Part shown: positions 29,475 through 39,778 of the stretch, one piece after another
Position numbering within the stretch: position 1 is the stretch's first letter
Layout of the letters: the number at the start of each line of letters is the position of its first letter
Source: Pseudomonas sp. R-28-1W-6
GTDB taxonomy: Bacteria > Pseudomonadota > Gammaproteobacteria > Pseudomonadales > Pseudomonadaceae
DNA: 64,000 nt
Direction of reading: 5' to 3'
Assembly (NCBI RefSeq): GCF_009799925.1
Contig: NZ_WELK01000004.1
Span: forward strand, 62,001-126,000
Position numbers and translations under genes: made by a program
Notes under the pieces: generated by a model
Databases searched by the model: none
Seen by the model: the letters and a program-made list of their open reading frames with translations, nothing else
Told to the model about the DNA's origin: nothing

Positions 29475-31321
29475 CGAGCGGTCTCCGTGGGCTTCAGCCA
29501 CCAGGCCCGCAGCCCGAGGGTATAGGGCGGGGTGGTGACGAAGGCGAACCGGTTGCGGTACGCCAGGCGGTGATGATTGATGTACCAGTTGGGAATGCTG
29601 TAGTGCTGCCAGAGCAGGATGCGGTCGATGGCGCGGCTGGCGGCGATCTGCTCGTCGCGGCTCTGCGCGGCCAGCAGCTTCTCCAGCAGGCTGTCGATCA
29701 CCGGGTGGGCGACGCCGGCGTAGTTCTTGCCGCCCTTGACGTCGACCTGGCTGGAGTGGAAGTACTGCCACTGTTCCAGGCCGGGGCTGAGGCTTTGCGG
29801 CAGGGTCATCAGGATCATGTCGTAGTCGAAGTGGTCGAGGCGCTGCTTGTACTGGGCGCGGTCGACCGTGCGCAGGCTGGCCTGGATGCCGATGCTGGCG
29901 AGGTTCTCGGTGTAGGGCTGGAGAATGCGTTCCAGGTTCGGGTTGACCAGCAGTATCTCGAAACGCAGCGGCTGGCCCTTGGCGTTGACCAGGGTTTGCC
30001 CGGAAGGTTTCCAGCCAGCCTCGGCGAGCAGGCCCAGCGCCTTGCGCAGGGTTTCCCGCGGCACCCCGGCGCCATCGGTGTGCGGCAGGACGAAGGCTTC
30101 GCCGAACAGACGCGCCGGCAGCTGCTTGCGATAGGGCGAGAGCAGCAGCCACTCGGCGCCTTCCGGCTTGCCGCTGGCGGCGAACTCGCTGTTCGGGTAG
30201 TAGCTGCTGGTGCGCTGGTAGGCGCTGTTGAACAGGGCGCGGTTGGTCCACTCGAAATCGAACATCAGGCCCAGGGCCTCGCGCACCTTGCTGTCGGCGA
30301 AGGTGGCACGGCGGCTGTTCATGAACAGCGCCTGGGTCTGGGTGGGGATCTGGTGCGGGATCTCGGCGCGGATCACCTCGCCGCGGGCGATGGCGGGAAA
30401 ACGGTAGCCGTTGGCCCAGTTCTTCGCCTGGTGCTCGATGTAGAAGTCGAATTCGTCGGCCTTGAAGGCCTCGAAGGCGACGTTGCTGTCGCGGTAGAAC
30501 TCCACCTCGACGCGGTCGAAGTTGTACTTGCCGCGGTTGACCGGCAGCTTCTCGCCCCACCAGTCCTTGACCCGCTCGAATACCAGGCCGCGGCCCGGAT
30601 TGATCCTGCTGATGCGGTAGGGACCGCTGCCCATTGGCGCCTCGAAGCTGGTGGCCTTGAAGTCGCGGCCCTTCCAGTAGTGCTGGGCCAGCACCGGCAG
30701 TTCGCCCAGGCGCAGGATCAGCAGCGGGTTGCCGGCACGCTTGAAGACGAAACGGATGCGGTGGCGGTTGAGGATGTCGACGCGCTTCACTTCCTGCAGG
30801 TTGGTACGGTACTGCGGGTGCCCGTCCTTGATCAGCAGGCGGTAGGAGTAGGCCACGTCGTAGGCGGTGATCGGCTGGCCGTCGTGGAAGCGCGCTTCCT
30901 CGCGCAGGTTGAACACCACCCAGCTGCGGTCCTCGCTGTACTCCACGCTCTTGGCGATCAGGCCGTAGCTGGAGGCCGGCTCGTCGCCCGAGGGGTCGTA
31001 TTGCCCGGTGCCGGCCATCAGGGTCTCGTTCAGCTCGCTGACCCCGTATTGCAGGAAGTTGGGCGCGGCGGAGGGGCTGCTGCCCTTGAAGCTGTAGGCG
31101 TTCAGCGTGTCGAACGTGCCGTAGGCCATCACCCGCAGGGTGCCGCCCTTGGGCGCGTCGGGGTTCACCCAGTCGAAGTGAGTGAAGCTGGCGGGGTATT
31201 TGAGGGTGCCGAATTGGGCGTAGCCATGGCTTTCGCTGATGCTTGCGAAGGCGGGAAAGCTCATGGCCAGGCCAAGTATCAGCAGGAGCAGGGGACGCAT
31301 CGGGTGCAAGGTCCAGTCCAT
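29471..31321 (-). CDS. yejA: extracellular solute-binding protein, YejA-like (first copy)
   Basis: A 616-residue (or 609, from ATG 31300) periplasmic binding protein with a signal peptide (LLLLILGLAMSFPAFA). The body carries VNPDAPKGGTLR, ARFHDGQPITAYDVAYSY and FEAPMGSGPYRIS, as in E. coli YejA (604 residues). Neither ATG has a convincing ribosome-binding site; 31300 gives a cleaner signal peptide. It heads a five-gene unit with the second binding protein, yejB, yejE and yejF, and all junctions are 0-2 bp apart or overlapping. It is divergent from the HDOD gene. Confidence 0.93.
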   Translation of the reverse strand: MDWTLHPMRPLLLLILGLAMSFPAFASISESHGYAQFGTLKYPASFTHFDWVNPDAPKGGTLRVMAYGTFDTLNAYSFKGSSPSAAPNFLQYGVSELNETLMAGTGQYDPSGDEPASSYGLIAKSVEYSEDRSWVVFNLREEARFHDGQPITAYDVAYSYRLLIKDGHPQYRTNLQEVKRVDILNRHRIRFVFKRAGNPLLILRLGELPVLAQHYWKGRDFKATSFEAPMGSGPYRISRINPGRGLVFERVKDWWGEKLPVNRGKYNFDRVEVEFYRDSNVAFEAFKADEFDFYIEHQAKNWANGYRFPAIARGEVIRAEIPHQIPTQTQALFMNSRRATFADSKVREALGLMFDFEWTNRALFNSAYQRTSSYYPNSEFAASGKPEGAEWLLLSPYRKQLPARLFGEAFVLPHTDGAGVPRETLRKALGLLAEAGWKPSGQTLVNAKGQPLRFEILLVNPNLERILQPYTENLASIGIQASLRTVDRAQYKQRLDHFDYDMILMTLPQSLSPGLEQWQYFHSSQVDVKGGKNYAGVAHPVIDSLLEKLLAAQSRDEQIAASRAIDRILLWQHYSIPNWYINHHRLAYRNRFAFVTTPPYTLGLRAWWLKPTETAR

Positions 31322-31445
31322 GGCGGCTTTTGGGCTTCTGGGTCGGTACAGTAACAGCTTGTATCCGCAGGAAAAAGAGTGCCTTTTCCGCTACGGATGC
31401 TGTCAATTTGATTACACTGAAACAAATTGAAACGGGGGCACTATC

Positions 31446-32885
31446 TTGGCGGAACGCAGTGTGGGTTTGCAGGCATGGATAGACCGTTTGAATCAGGCCG
31501 AATTACCCGCTTTAGCCGCGGTCGTGCAGGACTTGCATCGACTTTCCCAGGCCGACAGGGCCTCGGTGCAGCAACTGGCCGATGTGCTGCTGCGCGACGC
31601 CTCGCTCACCGCCAAGGTGCTGCGGGTCGGTAACAGCGTCTATTACAACCCGTCCCAGGAAACCATCCGCACCATTTCGCGGGCCATCGTGCTGATCGGC
31701 TTCGACAATGTGCGGCTGATCGGCATGTCGGTCAGCCTGATCGACAGCCTGCTCACCAAGGTGCCGCGCGAGCAGCTGCAGATGCTCCTGGCACGCTCGT
31801 TCCACGCCGCGGTGCAGGCGCGCAACATCGCCGGCTATGTGCTGACCAAGCATCAGGAAGAGGTGTTCATCGCCGCCCTGCTGAATCAGGTCGGCGAACT
31901 GGCGTTCTGGGGCTGCGGCGGGGAACAGGCCGATGAGCTGGCCGATGCCCTGGAGCAGCCCGGCGTGGTCGAGGAGGAGGCGGTGCGCCAGGTGCTCGGC
32001 ACCAGCTTCCGTCAGCTGACCATGGGCCTGGTGAAAAGCTGGAACCTCGGCGAGATCGCCAGCCTGGCGCATGGCAGCAATCCGGCCGATCCGGCGGTGC
32101 GCGCGGTCAACCTGGGTGTGCGCATCAGCGAGGCGGCGCTGGAGGGGTGGGATTCGCCGGCGATGGAGGTGCTGGTCAAGCAGCTCGCCGCATTCACCGG
32201 GATCAGCAGCGAGGATGCGCTGAAGCAGATCCTGGAAAGCGCCGAGGAAACGGTCAAGGTGGCCGCCACCTTCGGCGCCAGCAAGCTGTGCAGCCTGATC
32301 CCCAATACCGACCCCGAGCAGATCAAACTGCAGCAGCAGGAGCGCAAGGCGCGCCTGTTGCAGCCTGACCTGCTGGTGCTGCAGCAGGCCCTGCAGGACC
32401 TCGGCATGCTGGCCAGCCAGAAGGGCGATGTCGGCCTGATCCTCGATACCCTGCTCAAGGGCCTGCACGATGGCGCCGGGCTGGAGCGGGTGATGCTGGC
32501 GGTGCTGGCCGATGGGCAGACGCGCTTTCGTGCCAAGCGGGTGGTGGGGGACGGCACGCAGAGCTGGCTGAGCGATTTCCAGCTGCCGGCCAGCCAGGCC
32601 GAGCAGCCACACCTGTTCAGTTACGCCCTGCGCAATCGCGAGGCGCTGTGGATGGGGGTGCCGGCCAGCTACAACCTGAACGAGCTGGTGACCCTGCCGA
32701 TGCGCCAGCTGCTGGGCCAGGGAATGTTCTTCATCGCCCCGGTGCTGGCCGGTACCCGCGAGATCGGTGTGCTCTACGCCGACTGCCGCTTGTCCGGGCG
32801 GGCCCTCAAGCACGAGCAGTTCGTCGCCTTCCAGCGTTTCACCCAGCTGACCGGGCGTTGCCTGGAGGCGCTGAGCAAGCGCTGA
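31446..32885 (+). CDS. HDOD domain protein with C-terminal GAF-like region
   Basis: A 479-residue cytoplasmic signalling protein. An HDOD domain (about 10-205) includes LLRDASLTAKVLRVGNS and the segment SRAIVLIGFDNVRLIGM. A linker of about 100 residues and a GAF-like domain (about 320-470) follow. HDOD proteins lack the catalytic HD metal site and act as regulatory hubs in motility and biofilm pathways. The start is probably TTG at 31446, with GGGGGCA upstream; no ATG fits the domain start. The target is unknown. It is divergent from the peptide importer operon. Confidence 0.85.
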   Translation: MAERSVGLQAWIDRLNQAELPALAAVVQDLHRLSQADRASVQQLADVLLRDASLTAKVLRVGNSVYYNPSQETIRTISRAIVLIGFDNVRLIGMSVSLIDSLLTKVPREQLQMLLARSFHAAVQARNIAGYVLTKHQEEVFIAALLNQVGELAFWGCGGEQADELADALEQPGVVEEEAVRQVLGTSFRQLTMGLVKSWNLGEIASLAHGSNPADPAVRAVNLGVRISEAALEGWDSPAMEVLVKQLAAFTGISSEDALKQILESAEETVKVAATFGASKLCSLIPNTDPEQIKLQQQERKARLLQPDLLVLQQALQDLGMLASQKGDVGLILDTLLKGLHDGAGLERVMLAVLADGQTRFRAKRVVGDGTQSWLSDFQLPASQAEQPHLFSYALRNREALWMGVPASYNLNELVTLPMRQLLGQGMFFIAPVLAGTREIGVLYADCRLSGRALKHEQFVAFQRFTQLTGRCLEALSKR

Positions 32886-32900
32886 GGTTCTGAGGGGGGC

Positions 32901-34505
32901 TCAGTTGAGGTAGAGCGTCAGGGTCTGCCCGGGCTTCAGCGACTGGCTGCTGCTGCGCGGGTTCCAGCGTTGCAGGCTCTGCATGTCGACCTTGAAGCGC
33001 TGGGCGATCAGGTACAGCGAGTCGCCGCTCTTGACCCGGTAGTAGGTGACTGCCGAGCGCTTGTCAGGCGCCTTGCTGGCCGCCGGCTTGGCCGCGGCCA
33101 CCGAGTTGCCGGTGCCGCCACTGGCGCCGCCATGGATCAGCAGTTGCTGGCCGAGGCTGAGCTTGCTGCGGCTGTTGAGCTTGTTCCAGCGCTGCAGGTC
33201 CTGCAGCGATACCCGATGGGCATTGGCGATCTGCCACAGGGTGTCGCCGCTGCGCACCTTGTAACGCTTCGGTCCGGAGGCAGGCACGGCCTTGGCGGTC
33301 TGCTGGTGCAGCGGCTGGCTCGGTTCGCCGTCGCCAGCGGCGGGAATGCTGAGCACCTGACCGACCCGCAGGTTGTTGCTGGTCAGGTTGTTGACCTGCT
33401 TCAGGGTGTTGACCGTCAGGTGGTAGCGATTGGCGATGCTGTGCAGGTTGTCGCTCGGGCGCACCCGGTATTCCTGCCAGTTCACCAGTTGCTGGGGCTT
33501 CATCAGGGCCAGGTTGGCGCTGAGCATCTCGGCCTTTTCGGTCGGCACCAGCAGGTGCTGTGGGCCGTCCATGGTGATGCGCTTCTTGAAGGCCGGGTTG
33601 AGGTTGTACAGCTCGTCCTCGTCGATCTCGGCCATCTGCGCGACCCGCGACAGGTCGAGGCGCTGGCGGATCGCCACTTGCTCGAAGTAGGGCTCGTTGG
33701 CGATCGGGCTGAGGCGCACGCCATAGGCCTCCGGCGACATGACGATCTGCGACAGGGCCAGCAGCTTGGGCACGTAGTCCTGGGTTTCCTTGGGCAGCGG
33801 CAGGTTCCAGTAGTCGGTTGGCAGGCCGAGCTTCTGGTTGCGCTCGATGGCCCGGCTGACCGTGCCTTCGCCGGCGTTGTAGGCGGCCAGGGCCAGCAGC
33901 CAGTCACCGTTGAACATGTCGTGCAGACGGCTCAGGTAGTTCAGCGCCGCATCCGTCGAGGCGGTGATGTCGCGGCGGCCGTCGTACCAGTTGGTCTGGC
34001 GCAGGTTGAAGTGGCGGCCGGTGGAGGGAATGAACTGCCAGAGGCCGACCGCGTGGCTGCGTGAATAGGCGAAGGGGTTGTACGAGCTTTCGATGGCCGG
34101 CAGCAGGGCCAGCTCCATCGGCATCTTGCGCTCTTCCAGGCGCTCGACCACGTAGTGGATATACAGGCTGCCGCGCTCGCTGGCGTTTTCCAGGAAGGAC
34201 GGATTGCTGACGAACCACAGGCGCTTGTTTTCGATGCGCGGGTTGACGCCGATATCGCCCTGCAGCTCGAAACCGTCGCGCATGCGTTCCCAGATATCGC
34301 GCGGCGGCTCGTCCTGCTCGACCTCGTTGAGCCACTCCGGCTCCCGTTGCAGGCCGACCGCGCGATTGGTGTCGCGATCGTCTTCGTCCGGGCCGTTGCC
34401 CATGCTTTGGCAACCGCTCAGAACCACGCACAGCATCACCGCCAGAGCCCTTGCGCGTCGTGCCAATGCAGCTGATTCAAGGGATCTGGAGAGTAATGGA
34501 GGCAT
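32901..34505 (-). CDS. mltD: membrane-bound lytic murein transglycosylase D
   Basis: A 534-residue lipoprotein that cleaves peptidoglycan glycan strands. The lipobox LSGC (Cys32) follows a hydrophobic signal. The SLT catalytic domain (about 125-240) has Glu139 in AIESSYNPFAYS and the later AAYNAGEG motif. Three LysM repeats (about 355-400, 425-468 and 490-533) bind peptidoglycan; E. coli MltD has two. It lies downstream of gloB on the same strand, separated by 91 bp. Confidence 0.96.
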   Translation of the reverse strand: MPPLLSRSLESAALARRARALAVMLCVVLSGCQSMGNGPDEDDRDTNRAVGLQREPEWLNEVEQDEPPRDIWERMRDGFELQGDIGVNPRIENKRLWFVSNPSFLENASERGSLYIHYVVERLEERKMPMELALLPAIESSYNPFAYSRSHAVGLWQFIPSTGRHFNLRQTNWYDGRRDITASTDAALNYLSRLHDMFNGDWLLALAAYNAGEGTVSRAIERNQKLGLPTDYWNLPLPKETQDYVPKLLALSQIVMSPEAYGVRLSPIANEPYFEQVAIRQRLDLSRVAQMAEIDEDELYNLNPAFKKRITMDGPQHLLVPTEKAEMLSANLALMKPQQLVNWQEYRVRPSDNLHSIANRYHLTVNTLKQVNNLTSNNLRVGQVLSIPAAGDGEPSQPLHQQTAKAVPASGPKRYKVRSGDTLWQIANAHRVSLQDLQRWNKLNSRSKLSLGQQLLIHGGASGGTGNSVAAAKPAASKAPDKRSAVTYYRVKSGDSLYLIAQRFKVDMQSLQRWNPRSSSQSLKPGQTLTLYLN

Positions 34506-34596
34506 TGGTCGCTAGGATCGTCCGGCGCAAAAGTTCGGGCGATTCTAGGAACGCCTCAGGGGGTGGTCAAGTTTTCACCAGTCCGCTGATCAGTTT

Positions 34597-35385
34597 TTAA
34601 CCAATCCGGAAGCCGTCCTTCCAGGCGCGCAGGCAGGCAAACAGCTCATCCGGCGAGCGCTGGCGGGCACCGTCCCGCTCGTCGATTTTTTCTTTAATGG
34701 ATGTTTCCCCACAGCGCAGGAAGGGGTTGGTGGCCTTCTCCAGCGCCAGGTTGGAGGGCAGGCTGCTGCGCCCCTGGGCACGCCAGGCGCTGACTTCCTC
34801 GAAGCGCGCGGCGATGGCCGGGTTGTTCGGTTCGGCGGCGCGGGCAAAATGCAGGTTGCTCAGGGTGTATTCGTGGGTGCAGTAGACCAGGGTCGCGTCC
34901 GGCAGGCTGGCCAGCTTGTTCAGCGAGGCGTGCATCTGCGCCGGGCTGCCTTCGAACAGGCGCCCGCAGCCGGCGGCGAACAGGGTGTCGCCGCAGAACA
35001 GCCAGGGCTGCTCGGCATCGGCATGGTAGTAGGCGATATGGCCGAGGGTGTGGCCGGGCACTGCGTAGACGACGAACTCGCGGTCGAGCACGCGGATACG
35101 ATCGCCTTCGGCCAGGGCCGCGTCGCGCTCGGGGATGCGCTCCTGCGCCGGGCCGTACACTCGGGCGCCGGTGGCGGCCTTGAGCTGGGCGATGCCGCCG
35201 ACATGATCGGCGTGGTGGTGGGTGATCAGGATGTCGCTCAGTTGCCAGCCCGGGTGGGCGGCGAGCCAGGCCAGCACCGGCGCGGCGTCGCCCGGGTCGA
35301 CCACGGCGCAGCGTTGCTGGGCGTGGTCCTGCAGGAGCCACAGGTAGTTGTCGCTGAAGGCGGGCAGGGCGTCGATCTGAAACAT
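34597..35385 (-). CDS. gloB: hydroxyacylglutathione hydrolase (glyoxalase II)
   Basis: A 262-residue metallo-beta-lactamase-fold enzyme that hydrolyses S-lactoylglutathione to lactate in methylglyoxal detoxification. The metal motif THHHADH is at 55-61. Further ligands lie in PGHTLGH, the Asp in FCGDTLF and the His in CTHEYT. The ATG at 35385 gives the standard [10 protein letters not shown] start. It is divergent from the methyltransferase gene at 35462. Confidence 0.96.
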   Translation of the reverse strand: MFQIDALPAFSDNYLWLLQDHAQQRCAVVDPGDAAPVLAWLAAHPGWQLSDILITHHHADHVGGIAQLKAATGARVYGPAQERIPERDAALAEGDRIRVLDREFVVYAVPGHTLGHIAYYHADAEQPWLFCGDTLFAAGCGRLFEGSPAQMHASLNKLASLPDATLVYCTHEYTLSNLHFARAAEPNNPAIAARFEEVSAWRAQGRSSLPSNLALEKATNPFLRCGETSIKEKIDERDGARQRSPDELFACLRAWKDGFRIG

Positions 35386-35461
35386 TTTTCGGGGTCGCCA
35401 ATCGAGGAGCAATGGCGCATCTTAAGCGGCAAAGCCCTGCTTGTGTCACTGGAGGTGCCCG

Positions 35462-36220
35462 ATGCGCGAGCAACCCTTTGCCCAGGCCGATACGGACTGG
35501 CTGAACCTGACCCAGGCCGCCCGCGAGTGGCTGGCCTCGCCCCTCGGCGAGCTGCTGCTGGAAGAGGAGCGCCGCGCCCTGGATGAAGAGCTGACGCGCT
35601 ATTTCGGCGGCTACCTGGTGCATTACGGCCCGGCGGCGGCGCAGCCGGCCAAGGCGCCGCAGATTCGCTGCAACGTGCGCCTCGGTGCGCCGCTGGCCGG
35701 CGTGGATATCGCCTGCGAGGAGCAGGCCTGGCCGCTGGGCGAGCACGCCGCCGATGTGGTGGTGCTGCAGCACGGCCTGGACTTCTGCCTGTCGCCCCAT
35801 GGCCTGCTGCGCGAGGCGGCGCACAGCGTGCGCCCGGGAGGCCACCTGCTGGTCGTCGGGGTCAACCCCTGGAGCGCCTGGGGCCTGCGCCATTACTTCG
35901 CCCGCGACGGTTTCCGCCAGGCTCGCTGCATCTCACCGGCGCGCATGAGCGACTGGCTCAGCCTGCTCGGCTTCGCGCTGGAGAAACGCCGCTTCGGGTG
36001 CTATCGTCCGCCGCTTGCTTCAGCGGCCTGGCAATCGCGCCTGGCCCGGCTGGAGACCTGGGGCGGCACCTGGCAGATGCCGGGGGCGGGCTTCTATCTG
36101 TTGGTAGCGCGCAAGCTGGTGGTCGGCCTGCGGCCGCTGCGACCTGTGCAACGGGCCACCATGGGCAAGTTGCTGCCAATGCCGGTGGCCAAAGTCAGTC
36201 GCCGCGATTCCGAGCAATAG
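35462..36220 (+). CDS. SAM-dependent methyltransferase family protein
   Basis: A 252-residue protein of the class I methyltransferase fold (Methyltransf_11-like), with VVLQHGLDFCLSPHGLLREAAHSVRPGGHLLV covering the post-I motif region. The N-terminal glycine motif is weak. The ATG at 35462 has GGAGG upstream. It is followed 15 bp later by rnhA, and this order (gloB, methyltransferase, rnhA, dnaQ) is conserved in Pseudomonas. The substrate is unknown, and the poor motif I leaves activity uncertain. Confidence 0.85.
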   Translation: MREQPFAQADTDWLNLTQAAREWLASPLGELLLEEERRALDEELTRYFGGYLVHYGPAAAQPAKAPQIRCNVRLGAPLAGVDIACEEQAWPLGEHAADVVVLQHGLDFCLSPHGLLREAAHSVRPGGHLLVVGVNPWSAWGLRHYFARDGFRQARCISPARMSDWLSLLGFALEKRRFGCYRPPLASAAWQSRLARLETWGGTWQMPGAGFYLLVARKLVVGLRPLRPVQRATMGKLLPMPVAKVSRRDSEQ

Positions 36221-36235
36221 ATTAATAAGTAGTCA

Positions 36236-36691
36236 ATGAGCGAAGACATAGTCGAGATCTACACCGATGGCGCCTGCAAGGGCAATCCCGGCCCGGGCGG
36301 CTGGGGCGCGCTGTTGGTCTTCAAGGGTGCCGAAAAGGAACTCTGGGGCGGCGAGCCCAACACCACCAACAACCGCATGGAACTGATGGCGGCGATCTGC
36401 GCGCTGATCGCGCTGACCCGGCCCTGTTCCGTGCGCCTGGTCACCGACTCGCAGTACGTGATGAAGGGCATCCAGGAATGGATGCCGAACTGGAAGAAAC
36501 GTGGCTGGAGGACTGCCAGCAAGGAGCCGGTGAAGAACGCCGACCTGTGGCAGGCGCTGGACGAGCAGGTCAACCGCCACCGGGTCGAGTGGCGCTGGGT
36601 GCGCGGGCATACCGGCCATCCGGGCAACGAGAAGGCCGACCAGTTGGCCAACCGCGGCGTCGACGAAGTGAGGGCAATGAAACATGCGTAG
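36236..36691 (+). CDS. rnhA: ribonuclease HI
   Basis: A 151-residue enzyme that removes RNA from RNA-DNA hybrids. Catalytic carboxylates are Asp11 ([14 protein letters not shown]), Glu49 (NRMEL), Asp71 (TDSQYV) and Asp134 (EKADQLA). It overlaps dnaQ by 8 bp, so the two are co-translated. Confidence 0.98.
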   Translation: MSEDIVEIYTDGACKGNPGPGGWGALLVFKGAEKELWGGEPNTTNNRMELMAAICALIALTRPCSVRLVTDSQYVMKGIQEWMPNWKKRGWRTASKEPVKNADLWQALDEQVNRHRVEWRWVRGHTGHPGNEKADQLANRGVDEVRAMKHA

Positions 36692-37418
36692 CGTAGTACT
36701 CGATACCGAAACCACCGGCATGCCGGTGACCGATGGCCATCGCATCATCGAGATCGGCTGCGTCGAGCTGATGGGGCGGCGCCTGACCGGGCGCCACTAC
36801 CACGTCTATCTCAACCCGGATCGCGAGATCGACGAAGGCGCGATCGCGGTGCACGGCATCACCAACGAGTTCGTCGCCGACAAGCCGCGTTTCAGGGAAG
36901 TGGCCGACGAGTTCTTCGAGTTCATCCACGGCGCCCAGCTGATCATCCACAACGCGGCGTTCGACGTCGGCTTCATCAACAACGAGTTCGCCCTGCTCGG
37001 GCAGAGCGAGCGCGCCGAAGTCAGCGACTACTGCGGCATCCTCGATACCCTGTTGATGGCCCGCGAGCGCCATCCGGGGCAGCGCAACAACCTCGACGCC
37101 CTGTGCAAGCGCTATGGCGTCGACAACTCCGGGCGCGACCTGCACGGCGCGCTGCTCGACGCCGAGATCCTCGCCGACGTCTACCTGACCATGACCGGCG
37201 GCCAGACCCACCTGTCGCTGGCCGGCGAGGGGGGCGACGGCAGCGGCCGGCAGATGCCCAGTCCGATCATCCGTCTGGATGCCAATCGGGCGCCAACCCG
37301 CATCATTCGCGCCAGCGAAGCCGAGCTGGCCGCCCACGCCGCACGCTTGGCGGTGATCGAGAAGTCCGCCGGCGCGCCCTCGTTGTGGGCGCAGCTGGAC
37401 GCGGCGAAAGAAAGCTGA
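36684..37418 (+). CDS. dnaQ: DNA polymerase III epsilon subunit (3'-5' proofreading exonuclease)
   Basis: A 244-residue proofreading subunit. ExoI has Asp7 and Glu9 (LDTETTG), ExoII is around [11 protein letters not shown], and ExoIII has His and Asp in [10 protein letters not shown]. The region QTHLSL (about 175) corresponds to the clamp-binding motif. The C-terminal tail binds the alpha subunit. It starts within the end of rnhA. A 122-bp gap precedes ldcA. Confidence 0.97.
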   Translation: MRSVVLDTETTGMPVTDGHRIIEIGCVELMGRRLTGRHYHVYLNPDREIDEGAIAVHGITNEFVADKPRFREVADEFFEFIHGAQLIIHNAAFDVGFINNEFALLGQSERAEVSDYCGILDTLLMARERHPGQRNNLDALCKRYGVDNSGRDLHGALLDAEILADVYLTMTGGQTHLSLAGEGGDGSGRQMPSPIIRLDANRAPTRIIRASEAELAAHAARLAVIEKSAGAPSLWAQLDAAKES

Positions 37419-37540
37419 GACCCGGGGAAAGGTTGTCCAGGCGACCTTTTCTTACAGCTTGCCGCACAGGGGGTTCCGCCCGTCCGGGCGAACTTCTAAC
37501 CTGAAGGGATAGGCCGCTGCCGGCCCCTCAGGAATCCATA

Positions 37541-39778
37541 ATGTACAAAGACCTGAAATTCCCCGTCCTCATCGTCCACCGCGATATCAAGGCCGACACC
37601 GTAGCCGGCGAACGCGTCCGGGCGATTGCCCAGGAACTTAGCCAGGATGGCTTCACCATCCTCTCCACCGCCAGCTCCGCCGAGGGGCGCATCGTCGCTT
37701 CCACCCACCACGGTCTGGCCTGCATCCTGGTCGCCGCCGAAGGGGCGGGGGAGAACCGGCATCTGCTGCAGGACATGGTCGAGCTGATCCGCATCGCCCG
37801 GGTGCGCGCGCCGCAACTGCCGATCTTCGCCCTGGGCGAGCAGGTGACCATCGAGAACGCGCCGGCCGAGGCCATGGCCGACCTCAACCACCTGCGCGGC
37901 ATCCTCTACCTGTACGAGGACACCGTGTCGTTCCTCGCCCGCCAGGTGGCGCGCGCCGCGCACAACTACCTCGACGGCCTGCTGCCGCCGTTCTTCAAGG
38001 CCCTGGTGCAGCACACCGAGCAGTCCAACTATTCCTGGCACACGCCCGGCCACGGCGGCGGCGTGGCCTACCGCAAGAGCCCGGTGGGGCAGGCCTTCCA
38101 CCAGTTCTTCGGCGAGAACACCCTGCGTTCCGACCTCTCGGTGTCGGTGCCCGAGCTGGGCTCGCTGCTCGACCATACCGGCCCCTTGGCCGAGGCCGAG
38201 GCCCGCGCGGCGCGCAACTTCGGCGCCGACCACACCTTCTTCGTGATCAACGGCACCTCGACGGCGAACAAGATCGTCTGGCATTCCATGGTCGGCCGCG
38301 ACGACCTGGTGCTGGTCGATCGCAACTGCCACAAGTCGATCCTCCACTCGATCATCATGACCGGCGCCATCCCGCTGTACCTGTGTCCGGAGCGCAACGA
38401 GCTGGGCATCATCGGGCCGATCTCGCTCTCCGAGTTCAGCAAGGAGTCGATCCAGGCCAAGATCGACGCCAGCCCTCTGGCCAAGGGCCGTGCGCCCAAG
38501 GTCAAGCTGGCGGTGGTGACCAACTCCACCTACGACGGCCTGTGCTACAACGCCGAGCTGATCAAGCGCACCCTGGCCGACAGCGTCGAGGTGCTGCATT
38601 TCGACGAGGCCTGGTACGCCTACGCGGCGTTCCACGAGTTCTACGCCGGGCGCTATGGCATGGGTACCGAGTGCGGCGAGAAGACCCCGCTGGTGTTCAC
38701 CACCCACTCCACCCACAAGCTGCTGGCGGCCTTCAGCCAGGCCTCGATGATCCACGTGCAGGACGGCGGCGCGCGCCAGCTGGATCGCGAGCGCTTCAAC
38801 GAAGCCTTCATGATGCACATCTCCACCTCGCCGCAGTACGGCATCATCGCCTCGCTGGACGTGGCCTCGGCGATGATGGAAGGCCCGGCCGGCCGTTCCC
38901 TGATCCAGGAGACCTTCGACGAGGCGCTGAGCTTCCGTCGCGCCCTGGCCAACCTGCGGCAGAATCTCAAGGCCGAGGACTGGTGGTTCAGCATCTGGCA
39001 GCCGCCACAGGCCGAGAGCGCGCAGACTGGCGACTGGCTGCTGCAGCCGAATGCCGCCTGGCATGGCTTCGGCGAGATCGCCGAGGACTACGTGCTGCTC
39101 GATCCGATCAAGGTCACCCTGGTGATGCCGGGGCTGTCCGCCGAGGGTGTGCTGGCCGAGTCGGGGATTCCCGCCGCGGTGGTCAGCAAGTTCCTCTGGG
39201 AGCGCGGCCTGGTGGTGGAAAAGACCGGCCTGTATTCCTTCCTGGTGCTGTTCTCCATGGGCATCACCAAGGGCAAGTGGAGCACCCTGCTCACCGAGCT
39301 GCTGGAGTTCAAGCGCCTGTACGACGCCAACGTGGCGCTAGTCGATGCGCTGCCCTCGGTGGCCCGCGAGGACGTGGCGCGCTACGCCGGCATGGGCCTG
39401 CGCGACCTGTGCGAGCAGCTGCATGCCTGCTACCGCGAGAACGCCACGGCCAAGGCGCTCAAGCGCATGTACACGGTGCTGCCGCAGGTGGCGATCAAGC
39501 CGGCCGATGCCTACAACCAACTGGTGCGCGGCGAGGTCGAGGCGGTGCCGATCGAACAGCTGGAAGGGCGTATCGCCGCGGTGATGCTGGTGCCTTACCC
39601 GCCGGGCATCCCGCTGATCATGCCTGGCGAGCGCTTCACCGCCGAGACCCGCTCGATCATCGACTACCTGCAGTTCGCCCGCACCTTCGATCGCCAGTTC
39701 CCCGGCTTCGATGCCGACGTGCACGGCCTGCAGAAACAGGAAGGCGGGCAATATGCGGTGGATTGCCTGAAGCTCTGA
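37541..39778 (+). CDS. ldcA: lysine/ornithine/arginine decarboxylase (LdcA type)
   Basis: A 745-residue PLP-dependent fold-I decarboxylase. The N-terminal wing domain is followed by the core, with SNYSWHTPGHGGG, NGTSTANK, HFDEAWYAY and the PLP-binding Lys393 in THSTHKLLAAFSQAS. The C-terminal domain ends CLKL. Length and position beside dnaQ match the P. aeruginosa lysine decarboxylase ldcA (PA1818 from memory), which makes cadaverine in lysine catabolism. The ATG at 37541 has AGGA upstream. A MITE-like repeat begins in the last base of its stop codon. Confidence 0.93.
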   Translation: MYKDLKFPVLIVHRDIKADTVAGERVRAIAQELSQDGFTILSTASSAEGRIVASTHHGLACILVAAEGAGENRHLLQDMVELIRIARVRAPQLPIFALGEQVTIENAPAEAMADLNHLRGILYLYEDTVSFLARQVARAAHNYLDGLLPPFFKALVQHTEQSNYSWHTPGHGGGVAYRKSPVGQAFHQFFGENTLRSDLSVSVPELGSLLDHTGPLAEAEARAARNFGADHTFFVINGTSTANKIVWHSMVGRDDLVLVDRNCHKSILHSIIMTGAIPLYLCPERNELGIIGPISLSEFSKESIQAKIDASPLAKGRAPKVKLAVVTNSTYDGLCYNAELIKRTLADSVEVLHFDEAWYAYAAFHEFYAGRYGMGTECGEKTPLVFTTHSTHKLLAAFSQASMIHVQDGGARQLDRERFNEAFMMHISTSPQYGIIASLDVASAMMEGPAGRSLIQETFDEALSFRRALANLRQNLKAEDWWFSIWQPPQAESAQTGDWLLQPNAAWHGFGEIAEDYVLLDPIKVTLVMPGLSAEGVLAESGIPAAVVSKFLWERGLVVEKTGLYSFLVLFSMGITKGKWSTLLTELLEFKRLYDANVALVDALPSVAREDVARYAGMGLRDLCEQLHACYRENATAKALKRMYTVLPQVAIKPADAYNQLVRGEVEAVPIEQLEGRIAAVMLVPYPPGIPLIMPGERFTAETRSIIDYLQFARTFDRQFPGFDADVHGLQKQEGGQYAVDCLKL

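Noticed and set aside
27360..31406. One continuous minus-strand frame of 1348 codons
   Set aside because: It is the shadow of the first binding-protein gene joined in frame terms to the second. The two real genes meet at an ATGA overlap, and each has its own signal peptide.
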